DNA of 7,294 bases from Gammaproteobacteria bacterium (GTDB lineage Bacteria > Pseudomonadota > Gammaproteobacteria > UBA1113). The notes below the pieces were generated by a model. That model was given only the letters and a program-made list of their open reading frames with translations, did no database searches and was not told the origin of the DNA. The stretch covers positions 1 through 7,294 of the forward strand of contig JAIELR010000250.1 in assembly GCA_019752835.1 (NCBI GenBank). Reading direction: 5' to 3'. Positions 1 to 4,624 of this stretch are shown here, in pieces (position 1 is the first letter of the stretch; each line of letters begins with the position of its first letter). A program made the position numbers and the translations under genes.

Positions 1-1
1 A

Positions 2-166
2 ATCGAAGCAGGTGCGGCAGATTATTGGTATAAATACGTGGGATTGGATGGCAAAATCATTGGATTAAACCGTTATGGTGAATCAGCCCCGGCCCCTGCA
101 ATTTTTGAGGCACTTGGGTTTACGGTGGAGAATATTGTGAGGACGGCATTGGGATTTTTTGGTTGA
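2..166 (+). CDS. tkt: Transketolase, C-terminal end (5' partial)
   Basis: This is the last 54 residues of a transketolase, open at the left edge of the window and ending in TGA. Transketolase is a thiamine-diphosphate enzyme of the non-oxidative pentose phosphate pathway that moves two-carbon ketol units between sugar phosphates. The visible tail has the family's C-terminal features: the segment [18 protein letters not shown], then [20 protein letters not shown], which matches the conserved [RF][FY]G.SAPA block near the end of transketolases, and a short final helix. The catalytic and cofactor domains lie outside the window. I see no convincing intrinsic terminator directly after the stop. 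Identification from the tail alone is fairly secure because the SAPA block is distinctive; paralogue identity cannot be judged. Confidence 0.9.
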   Translation: MEAGAADYWYKYVGLDGKIIGLNRYGESAPAPAIFEALGFTVENIVRTALGFFG

Positions 167-390
167 CGGAAATGAAAACGGATGCCCTCGGTTTCACCAA
201 TTAACATCCGCCGATCGTGCATTCCCGATCCGCTTAAGGGAATAGCACATTTTTCTTTAGTATGCAAACCAGGCCTTAAGTGAAACAGCGCATTAAATTG
301 GGGTTTTACCATTAGTCAATATATCCCACCATTTTTTTATTCCTCATAGAAAATAACCCGCCAGTTTAGGGGTCCACTATACCTTTAAAT
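167..390. other. Intergenic region without a supported gene
   Basis: No convincing gene lies between the transketolase stop and the palindromic repeat. A minus-strand open frame covers 73-312, but it runs antisense into the tkt coding sequence and has no well-placed ribosome binding site, so I do not call it. A 7-bp inverted pair (CTTAAGG at 233-239, CCTTAAG at 274-280) is the only symmetry noticed and is weak. The stretch may be degenerate accessory DNA, but nothing in it is recognisable to me. Confidence 0.5.
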
Positions 391-441
391 AGAGAAATAA
401 TCCGAGTAAATTGGAAGATTAACTTCCAATTTACTCGGATT
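391..441. repeat. 51-bp palindromic repeat, left copy
   Basis: Positions 399-417 (AATCCGAGTAAATTGGAAG) and 423-441 are perfect 19-bp inverted arms around the loop ATTAA. The homologous block begins at 391 with AGAGAAAT and matches 1295-1345 on the same strand at 45 of 51 positions. Four of the six differences are in the loop. The other two (412 and 428) are partners in the stem, so pairing is kept. The repeat lies just downstream of hicB, and on the minus strand the hairpin is followed by a T-rich run (ATTTCTCTATTT). It could therefore also end hicAB transcription. The terminator role is inference; the repeat is directly visible. Confidence 0.9.
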
Positions 442-462
442 TTAAGTACTCATACACTGAAA

Positions 463-816
463 TTATCTGCGGTCATTCGAAGAAATGTAATCGATATTTC
501 TCAATACGTTGCAAATATAGCTATTCACACTTAAGTCTTCTCTTATTGCAGCAAGAGCAACTCGTTGATGCAATTCATGGCCGAGCCTAACATTTAACGA
601 GCCTTTAAATGGTTTTTCTGGTTCAACGTTTTCCTGTTCACATGTAGCCAGATAATCCTCAACCGCCTCTTCGAAGGCTTTTTTGATGCCTACCGCATCT
701 TGTGCCTCATAAGAAACAAGCGCTCTAATAAACTCTAATTTACCATAAAAAATTGGTTCATCTGGATCATAATGGACTGAACCAAAATATTCTTTATATT
801 CAATTAAATCTTTCAT
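463..816 (-). CDS. hicB: HicB family antitoxin
   Basis: A 117-residue HicB-family antitoxin. In this family HicB binds and blocks the HicA toxin and represses its own operon. The N-terminal part, about residues 1-65 (from MKDLIEYKEYFGSVHYDPDE through the AFEEAVEDYL helix), fits the degraded RNase H-like HicB fold. From about residue 70, KGSLNVRLGHELHQRVALAA followed by a second helix with NSYICNVL has the pattern of a ribbon-helix-helix DNA-binding domain. The ATG overlaps the end of hicA by four bases (ATGA), with a good ribosome site AGGGGG five bases upstream, inside hicA. Toxin-first gene order is usual for hicAB. The only nearby candidate terminator is the palindrome at 399-441. Assignment is strong because both domains and the partner gene are present. 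Confidence 0.93.
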   Translation of the reverse strand: MKDLIEYKEYFGSVHYDPDEPIFYGKLEFIRALVSYEAQDAVGIKKAFEEAVEDYLATCEQENVEPEKPFKGSLNVRLGHELHQRVALAAIREDLSVNSYICNVLRNIDYISSNDRR

Positions 817-1067
817 AATTGCCCCCTATTCTTTAACTCGGCGATAATTTGTTTTATTTGATATGCTTTCAAAATAGAACTTGGGTGTGGCTTGTGCAGC
901 ATAATTGGTGCAAATCGCTTATGTAAAAATCTGACTCGCGAGCCACTCGTTTTACCTGCTTGTGTTTCTTTGTAGCCCAATGATGTTAATACTTTTAAAA
1001 GTTCATCCCAAGTGAAATCATTTGGTTTTGATTGAAACTTCACCTTTAGCTTATCAATTTGACCCAT
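813..1067 (-). CDS. hicA: HicA family toxin (mRNA interferase)
   Basis: An 84-residue HicA-type toxin, by family a small double-stranded-RNA-binding-like protein that cleaves mRNA and halts translation until HicB neutralises it. Key motifs are FTWDELLKVLTSLGYKE (about 18-34), GKTSGSRVRF (38-47) and MLHKPHPSSILKAYQIKQI (56-74). GSRVRF with HKPHP and AYQ.KQI is typical of the longer HicA subgroup, and the HKPH histidines are candidate active-site residues. The start is ambiguous: three GTG codons (from 1079) precede tandem ATGs at 1070 and 1067. I chose 1067 because the purine-rich AGTGGTGG at 1073-1080 lies five bases before it; other starts add 1 to 4 residues. The promoter is directly upstream, and hicB overlaps by ATGA. 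No inactivating change is seen. Confidence 0.92.
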   Translation of the reverse strand: MGQIDKLKVKFQSKPNDFTWDELLKVLTSLGYKETQAGKTSGSRVRFLHKRFAPIMLHKPHPSSILKAYQIKQIIAELKNRGQL

Positions 1068-1094
1068 CATCACCACCACTTGCTACATCAATCA

Positions 1095-1123
1095 ATTATA
1101 AGTGAAAAAAAATAAAATAGCAA
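1095..1123 (-). promoter_or_regulatory. Predicted hicAB promoter
   Basis: On the minus strand, TTGCTA (1118-1123) and a perfect TATAAT (1095-1100) are separated by 17 bp, the ideal sigma-70 spacing. Predicted transcription starts near 1088, about 20 bases before the chosen hicA start, which supports the ATG starts over more distant ones. The -35 sequence recurs inverted as TTGCTA on the plus strand at 1080-1085. These two 6-bp elements flank the -10 and could be part of a HicB operator, but they are too short to claim. Confidence 0.75.
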
Positions 1124-1260
1124 CTGTTTTTAGTCGCAAAATGGGCGGCTATGCTAATTATATTGCACCACAATGTACCCCAAAAATACAGCTGATTGGA
1201 ATTATTTTTTATGAATTCATTACAAACGTAATTTAAAAAAAATGTTTGTCATGGTTAATC
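1124..1260. other. AT-rich intergenic DNA, no gene supported
   Basis: Nothing convincing is coded here. A 31-codon plus-strand frame starting at 1141 has no ribosome site and is not called. An AT-rich stretch around 1195-1260 contains small symmetries, such as ATTAC-AAAC-GTAAT, with no T-tract in a terminator position. The MetK leader does not show a recognisable SAM riboswitch. Confidence 0.5.
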
Positions 1261-1283
1261 TCTCTCCCATTTTTGGGGAGAGG
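1261..1283. repeat. Short CTCTCCC/GGGAGAG hairpin
   Basis: CTCTCCC (1262-1268) and GGGAGAG (1276-1282) form a perfect 7-bp stem around a T-rich loop; a T-G pair extends it to 1261 and 1283. Hairpins of this CCTCTCCC type recur in intergenic DNA of many bacteria. No T-tract follows on either strand, so it does not look like an intrinsic terminator. It lies immediately left of the right copy of the 51-bp palindrome. Confidence 0.6.
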
Positions 1284-1294
1284 GAGCTTAGCGA

Positions 1295-1347
1295 AGAGAA
1301 ATAATCCGAGTAAATCGGAAGTCCGACTTCCGATTTACTCGGATTAT
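1295..1347. repeat. 51-bp palindromic repeat, right copy
   Basis: The second copy of the repeat at 391-441, in the same orientation (1295-1345). Its stem is longer: positions 1301-1323 pair perfectly with 1325-1347 (23 bp) around a single central base. Relative to the left copy, the stem pair T412-A428 is C1316-G1332, a compensatory change, while the loop has diverged. The copy lies upstream of metK and of hicAB, so it is not placed as a terminator of either. Confidence 0.9.
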
Positions 1348-1360
1348 CGAGGCTCCACTC

Positions 1361-1390
1361 CCCTGATTGCGCTGCGCTTCATCCAGGCTA
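1361..1390. repeat. REP-like intergenic repeat, copy 1 (degenerate)
   Basis: The 30 bases here match 2654-2683 at 25 positions. The shared core is GATTGC.CT.CGCTTCATCC followed by GGCT. In this copy the outer arms have lost pairing (CCCTGAT against ATCCAGG). Elements reading CCCGGATTGCGCTGCGCTTC...ATCCGGG are common extragenic repeats in proteobacteria; membership in a specific REP family is inferred. Confidence 0.65.
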
Positions 1391-1414
1391 TCAATCTTTT
1401 CAAGTGAAGGTAGG

Positions 1415-1442
1415 TGTACATCTTTTTCAAATATGGTATCCT
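1415..1442 (+). promoter_or_regulatory. Possible metK promoter
   Basis: TGTACA (1415-1420) and TATCCT (1437-1442) are each 4 of 6 to the sigma-70 consensus with 16-bp spacing. Predicted transcription would begin near 1449, leaving a leader of about 20 bases before the metK ATG. The match is modest and no experimentally defined operator such as a MetJ box was recognised, so this is a weak call. Confidence 0.3.
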
Positions 1443-1467
1443 AGTTGCCCCACTTCGAGAGATCAAC

Positions 1468-2634
1468 ATGAAAGAGAATTATTTATTTACATCTGAATCG
1501 GTGTCCGAGGGACATCCGGACAAAATAGCCGACCAAATATCTGATGCTGTACTTGATGCCATTTTGGCCCAAGACAAACAAGCGCGCGTTGCTTGTGAAA
1601 CCTTTGTAAAGACAGGCATGGTTTTAGTCGCTGGTGAAATTACAACTTCCGCTTGGGTCGATATTGAAAGTATCGTTCGCGAAACCATTCGTGATGTCGG
1701 TTATAGCAGTTCCGCAATGGGTTTCGACTGGGAATCCTGTGCCGTGCTCACCGCCATAGGCAAGCAATCCACCGATATCGCAATGGGTGTTGATCGTGCA
1801 CACGAAGAGGAACAAGGTGCAGGTGACCAAGGGCTCATGTTTGGTTATGCCAGTGATGAGACAAGTGTTTTAATGCCGGCTCCTATTACCTATGCACACC
1901 GACTCGTAAAAAAACAAGCAGACGTTCGCAAGTCGCGCAAACTGCCCTGGTTGCGGCCTGATGCAAAAAGCCAAATTACCTTTATTTATCAAGATGGACA
2001 ACCTATTGGAATAGATACGGTCGTACTCTCCACGCAACATGATCCGGAAATCAATCAAGAAGACCTGCGCGAGGCTGTGATTGAAGAAATTATCAAGCCT
2101 GAGTTGCCTCAAGAATGGATTAGCGCAAACACACGTTACTTGATCAATCCAACAGGACGCTTTGTGATAGGCGGTCCCTTGGGTGATTGTGGTTTAACGG
2201 GGCGAAAAATTATTGTAGACACCTATGGTGGCATGGCACGTCATGGTGGCGGGTGTTTTTCCGGAAAAGATCCCTCAAAAGTCGATCGTAGTGCCGCTTA
2301 TGCTGGTCGCTATGTCGCAAAAAATATCGTTGCCGCGGGTTTGGCAAAGCGATGTGAAATTCAAATTGCATATGCGATTGGGCTGGCTGAGCCAACGTCT
2401 ATTAGCATTAATACTTTTGGCACTGGGCTTATTCCAGATGCCCAAATCGTCAAATTGGTACACGATCATTTTGATCTACGGCCCTACGCAATCATTAAAA
2501 TGCTGGATCTGCGTCGTCCCATTTATCTCGCAACGGCGGCTTATGGCCACTTTGGCCGTGAAGAATCTACCTTTACGTGGGAAAAAACCGATAAAGCGGC
2601 AATGTTAAGAGATGCAGCAGGTAAATTGGGTTAA
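1468..2634 (+). CDS. metK: S-adenosylmethionine synthetase (methionine adenosyltransferase)
   Basis: MetK makes S-adenosylmethionine from ATP and methionine, releasing phosphate and pyrophosphate. It acts in the cytoplasm and supplies the cell's methyl donor. The protein is 388 residues, close to the bacterial norm of about 384. Motifs in order: [20 protein letters not shown] (about 7-26, with the ATP-contacting His and metal-binding Asp), GAGDQG signature (117-122), [12 protein letters not shown] (136-147), [20 protein letters not shown] (235-254), [19 protein letters not shown] (260-278, the phosphate-binding loop) and GLAEPTSI (305-312). The usual loop is GGGAFSGKDP; here Ala is Cys. I chose the ATG at 1468 because family homology begins there and GAGAG lies six bases upstream; an in-frame ATG at 1414 would add 18 unrelated residues. 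The gene is monocistronic here, with no ahcY or other methyl-cycle gene beside it. Confidence 0.97.
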   Translation: MKENYLFTSESVSEGHPDKIADQISDAVLDAILAQDKQARVACETFVKTGMVLVAGEITTSAWVDIESIVRETIRDVGYSSSAMGFDWESCAVLTAIGKQSTDIAMGVDRAHEEEQGAGDQGLMFGYASDETSVLMPAPITYAHRLVKKQADVRKSRKLPWLRPDAKSQITFIYQDGQPIGIDTVVLSTQHDPEINQEDLREAVIEEIIKPELPQEWISANTRYLINPTGRFVIGGPLGDCGLTGRKIIVDTYGGMARHGGGCFSGKDPSKVDRSAAYAGRYVAKNIVAAGLAKRCEIQIAYAIGLAEPTSISINTFGTGLIPDAQIVKLVHDHFDLRPYAIIKMLDLRRPIYLATAAYGHFGREESTFTWEKTDKAAMLRDAAGKLG

Positions 2635-2653
2635 GCGTAATTCAGAAACCTAT

Positions 2654-2683
2654 CCCGGATTGCACTTCGCTTCATCCGGGCTG
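2654..2683. repeat. REP-like intergenic repeat, copy 2
   Basis: CCCGGAT (2654-2660) and ATCCGGG (2674-2680) are perfect 7-bp arms around TGCACTTCGCTTC. The element is 20 bases past the metK stop and is related to copies at 1361-1390 and, more loosely, 4588-4617. No T-tract follows, so any transcript role would be 3'-end protection rather than termination. Confidence 0.7.
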
Positions 2684-2688
2684 CGCAG

Positions 2689-2769
2689 CGAAGGCTATTG
2701 TAGGGGGCAACCCCCCGTGCCGACCCGGATACGGGCAACCACGGGGGGTTGCCCCTACAACAGCCTTCG
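2689..2769. repeat. Long GC-rich composite hairpin repeat
   Basis: Positions 2689-2719 pair with 2740-2769 over about 29 base pairs, with one mismatch (2697/2761) and one bulged G (2707 or a neighbour). The core is GTAGGGGGCAACCCCCCGTG against CACGGGGGGTTGCCCCTAC. The 20-base loop holds its own small stem, CCCG-GATA-CGGG. Elements built on GTAGGGGCAACCCC are widespread intergenic repeats in unrelated bacteria (recalled, not searched). It lies between the convergent metK and the exported-protein gene and abuts the REP-like copy at 2654. Confidence 0.8.
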
Positions 2770-2794
2770 TTGAAATAACAATTTTTAATGCAGT

Positions 2795-2823
2795 ATAAAA
2801 AAGGGCAGCGTTAAGCTGCCCTT
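2795..2823 (-). terminator. Intrinsic terminator of the exported-protein gene
   Basis: A perfect 9-bp stem, AAGGGCAGC (2801-2809) with GCTGCCCTT (2815-2823), encloses a 5-base loop. On the minus strand it is followed directly by TTTTTTATA, a textbook U-tract, about 20 bases after the stop at 2843. On the plus strand the tail is only CTCTCCTTGTCTTT, so it could stop metK read-through less efficiently. Confidence 0.88.
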
Positions 2824-2842
2824 CTCTCCTTGTCTTTATGGT

Positions 2843-3214
2843 CTATCCGTGATGTACAACGACTACATGCTGATGTACAACTTCTTCTACAGTATCATTA
2901 TCCCAACGGCCATTCCCTGGGCACACTACATCGACATCAATCGGGTGTTGTACCAAGTATTCAGGGTATGTCATTGCCCCGAGTCCCCATTGAGTATCTA
3001 AGTATTGGTGATAGGATACATAACTCGCAACTTCTTCTTGAGATGCGAGGAAAGTACGATCCAGATTAACGTTGTAATATTCCACTGGGCATTGCATGGT
3101 TACCGGAACAACAACCGGAACCAAACCCGTTTGTGAGTTAGCAAGCCACGCAAAAGCCGTTGTAGAACAAGCCAACAACGTGGCGCCTAACAACAAAGTC
3201 TTCTTAGTGTTCAT
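2843..3214 (-). CDS. Small exported protein of unknown function
   Basis: I do not recognise this 123-residue protein. It begins MNTKKTLLLGATLLACSTTA, a clear signal sequence (two lysines, then a hydrophobic core). A signal peptidase I site is likely after AFA (20-22). LLAC at 13-16 is also a loose lipobox, so a lipoprotein is a less likely alternative. The mature part has two cysteines (about 42 and 98) that could form a disulfide, a hydrophobic LVPVVVPVTM stretch (31-40), a Tyr-rich middle (SYVSYHQYLDTQWG) and a His/Val tail, VVHQHVVVVHHG. The start is ATG 3214, with AAGGAG ending 10 bases upstream; TTG at 3220 is in frame but only 4 bases from that site. A strong terminator follows. Periplasmic or envelope location is inferred; the tail hints at metal binding without proving it. 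Confidence 0.8.
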   Translation of the reverse strand: MNTKKTLLLGATLLACSTTAFAWLANSQTGLVPVVVPVTMQCPVEYYNVNLDRTFLASQEEVASYVSYHQYLDTQWGLGAMTYPEYLVQHPIDVDVVCPGNGRWDNDTVEEVVHQHVVVVHHG

Positions 3215-3249
3215 GTTCAAAATGCTCCTTTGATTTTACTCAGTATTAT

Positions 3250-3286
3250 TCAGGTAAAAAGGACTAAAACAGTGCTATTTACCTGA
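3250..3286. promoter_or_regulatory. Inverted repeat upstream of the exported-protein gene
   Basis: TCAGGTAAA (3250-3258) and TTTACCTGA (3278-3286) are perfect 9-bp arms 19 bases apart, 36-72 bases upstream of the chosen ATG. This position suits an operator. A -10-like TAATAC (3243-3248, minus strand) lies just downstream, but no good -35 fits. A 9-bp inverted pair at this distance can occur by chance in a window this size, so this is a tentative regulatory site. Confidence 0.3.
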
Positions 3287-3365
3287 CTAATTAACAAAGA
3301 ACAATATCACTATAGCATACAATGTGAACAATGGAAGAAAGCAAGATAACACATGGGAGATCTTT

Positions 3366-3431
3366 ATGGCGGAAGTCAGTATGGAGCTTTTCCCCGAATT
3401 ACAGGAGCAAATGATGAATATTGCACATTAA
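3366..3431 (+). CDS. Candidate 21-codon micro-ORF
   Basis: A plus-strand frame encodes MAEVSMELFPELQEQMMNIA plus a final His before TAA. GGGAGA at 3355-3360 lies five bases before the ATG, a good ribosome site. The peptide would be acidic and helix-prone. It overlaps the last four bases of the convergent RES toxin gene and lies divergent from the exported-protein gene. A TACAAT (3318-3323) could serve as a -10, but no -35 is clear. It may be a small protein, the 5' remnant of a lost gene, or chance. No similarity is recognised. Confidence 0.25.
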   Translation: MAEVSMELFPELQEQMMNIAH

Positions 3432-4141
3432 TATAGAAATTCATATTTTTCCGGCTTCAGAATATTACTACTGGAAAATTCTACTTTTTCACTTGTGCAA
3501 AAACATTGCCAAGTTTGCTGATTCGAGTTAGGTTCCATTTTTGCAAATGCTTCTGGCAAAAACACCCCTATATTTACTCCCTTTTCGCTATCACGAGCCG
3601 AAAAATAATAAAAAGCATGAACACCTTTCTGCCGCATCACCTTACCTAAATTTTGAGATTCATCGTAATGTGTAGGAGATGAAATCTTATCCTTATATTG
3701 AAGAAAAGGTGTTTTTGTCAAATCCAAACCAGAAGAGGTGTTTATATCAACTGAAAAGGCAGTGAGCACTACCTGTAAAAAATCTATTTTAGCCTCACTC
3801 TCTTGCATAAAGCGCACACGATAATAACCTACTTCAGACAAGGCTGTCTTGACTCGCATAGAGCCATACCATATCCCTCGCTGATTTTCTGTACCAAAGC
3901 GAGAACCATATTTTAGCGGAGGATAACGAAAAGGCGTTTTAAGCAAATAATGATAGTTCTCTTCTGTAGATAATTGCAGAGGCTTGGCGTTTTCAATTAT
4001 TTGTTCTAATAATTCATGTTCAGTTTCTGAATCGACTAAAGGTCTAGTTGTTGATTCCAGCTGATTTTCCACTACTCGCCATGCTTGACATTTTAAGGGC
4101 GTAACATGATTGGCTGCGTCACAAGCTGGCCAAATATTCAT
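3428..4141 (-). CDS. RES domain toxin (NAD+-degrading family)
   Basis: A 237-residue RES-domain protein, the toxin half of an Xre-RES module. Characterised members of the family break down NAD+ with an ADP-ribosyltransferase-like fold. The defining Arg-Glu-Ser residues can be placed: R81 in YGSRFG, E103 in ALSEVGYYR and S181 in YYFSARD, with Y92 in GIWYGSMRVKTALSEV matching the usual LYLA strand. The first 65 or so residues are an N-terminal region carrying WRVVENQ and a helical ELLEQIIENAK. It starts with an ATG overlapping the antitoxin stop by four bases (ATGA), with GAGAGGG five bases upstream. No clear intrinsic terminator was seen after the stop. The three signature residues are intact, so it is probably active. 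The specific reaction is inferred from the family. Confidence 0.9.
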   Translation of the reverse strand: MNIWPACDAANHVTPLKCQAWRVVENQLESTTRPLVDSETEHELLEQIIENAKPLQLSTEENYHYLLKTPFRYPPLKYGSRFGTENQRGIWYGSMRVKTALSEVGYYRVRFMQESEAKIDFLQVVLTAFSVDINTSSGLDLTKTPFLQYKDKISSPTHYDESQNLGKVMRQKGVHAFYYFSARDSEKGVNIGVFLPEAFAKMEPNSNQQTWQCFCTSEKVEFSSSNILKPEKYEFLY

Positions 4142-4515
4142 CCCTGCCCTCTCATCGCATCTAAATAACGCACTACTTGAACTAAACCCTCAACATGTTT
4201 AATGTGTTCAATAGGTGGTTCACCAAAATAATGATTATTAGCTCGTAACCAAAGCGGTGCTTTTACTTCATCACCTATGAGTGCATTTAAACTTCGATAT
4301 AACCGGATCAGCAATACCGTAAGTTCACCCACTTTTGAAGCAGGATCAATCTGCCGCTGGCCTGCGTAAAGACGACTCATTGAAGATTCGCTCTCACCTA
4401 GGATTTGAGCTAGCTCTTTTTGAGAGAGCCCATAGGCTTTCGCTAAGCGTAATAACGCTTTTGTAAGCACAATCTCGGAACTAGCAGCAATAACGTGATT
4501 AGCTCGAGCGCTCAT
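4138..4515 (-). CDS. Xre/MbcA/ParS-type antitoxin of RES module
   Basis: A 125-residue antitoxin with two parts. Residues about 15-55 form an Xre-like helix-turn-helix: LTKALLRLAKAYGLSQKELA, then ILGESESSMSRLYAGQR. Residues about 75-123 match the toxin-binding DUF2384 (MbcA/ParS/Xre) domain: LNALIGDE, PLWLRANNHYFGEPPIEHI and GLVQVVRYLDAMRG. In this family the C-terminal part covers the RES active site and the complex represses the operon. The ATG at 4515 has AGAGGTG four bases upstream. Antitoxin-first order with an ATGA overlap into the toxin gene is usual for Xre-RES. The promoter and a doubled operator-like sequence lie directly upstream. gcdH lies upstream on the same strand, so read-through is possible. 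Confidence 0.92.
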   Translation of the reverse strand: MSARANHVIAASSEIVLTKALLRLAKAYGLSQKELAQILGESESSMSRLYAGQRQIDPASKVGELTVLLIRLYRSLNALIGDEVKAPLWLRANNHYFGEPPIEHIKHVEGLVQVVRYLDAMRGQG

Positions 4516-4535
4516 ATTTCACCTCTGTGGATTTC

Positions 4536-4575
4536 TTTCAAATGAAATTATAGCCTTAAATTATTTCATTTGCAA
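4536..4575 (-). promoter_or_regulatory. xre-res promoter with doubled operator-like site
   Basis: On the minus strand, TTGCAA (4570-4575) and a perfect TATAAT (4547-4552) are 17 bp apart. The same 13-bp sequence appears twice in opposite orientation: ATTTCATTTGCAA at 4563-4575 (plus strand) and ATTTCATTTGAAA at 4536-4548 (minus strand), 12 of 13 identical. The first covers the -35 and the second covers the edge of the -10 and the predicted start. Repressor bound at both would block RNA polymerase, as expected for autoregulation by the Xre antitoxin. Promoter calling is direct; the binding protein is inferred. Confidence 0.72.
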
Positions 4576-4587
4576 TATTTTCATAGT

Positions 4588-4618
4588 CCGGATGTAGCGC
4601 AGCTCAAGTAGGGCTACA
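4588..4618. repeat. REP-like remnant downstream of gcdH
   Basis: CCGGATGTAGCGCAGC (4588-4603) followed by GGGCTAC (4611-4617) resembles half of the CCCGGAT...GCGCAGC...GGGCTAC repeats. TGTAGC (4593-4598) pairs with GCTACA (4613-4618) as a weak 6-bp stem. On the minus strand no T-tract follows the stem, so it is at best a poor terminator for gcdH. Confidence 0.45.
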
Positions 4619-4624
4619 AAAGAT

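Noticed and set aside
73..312. Minus-strand 79-codon open frame
   Set aside because: It overlaps tkt antisense over 94 bases, its nearest purine-rich ribosome-like site is too far from the ATG, and the product shows no recognisable family. Possibly a chance frame.
1141..1236. Plus-strand 31-codon frame beginning MGGYANYIAPQ
   Set aside because: No ribosome binding site precedes it, it is short and AT-rich at the end, and no family is recognised.
391..1347. CRISPR array
   Set aside because: Only two repeat copies exist, 904 bp apart with genes between them, and the repeats are full palindromes; there is no repeat-spacer periodicity.
1124..1467. SAM riboswitch or MetJ box upstream of metK
   Set aside because: The hairpins present are shared with non-metK locations or are generic repeats. 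No SAM aptamer core or tandem AGACGTCT-like boxes were seen.
1414..1467. Upstream ATG at 1414 as metK start
   Set aside because: The extra 18 residues lack family similarity and overlap the probable promoter; ATG 1468 has a ribosome site and matches the family N-terminus.
2225..2608. 127-codon plus-strand frame inside metK
   Set aside because: It is an out-of-frame shadow of a highly conserved gene with no independent signals.
2654..2769. Insertion sequence remnant
   Set aside because: There is no transposase fragment between or beside the inverted elements; they are better described as non-coding palindromic repeats.
2830..3069. Plus-strand 79-codon frame opposite the exported-protein gene
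   Set aside because: The minus-strand frame has a signal peptide, ribosome site and terminator; the plus-strand frame has none of these.
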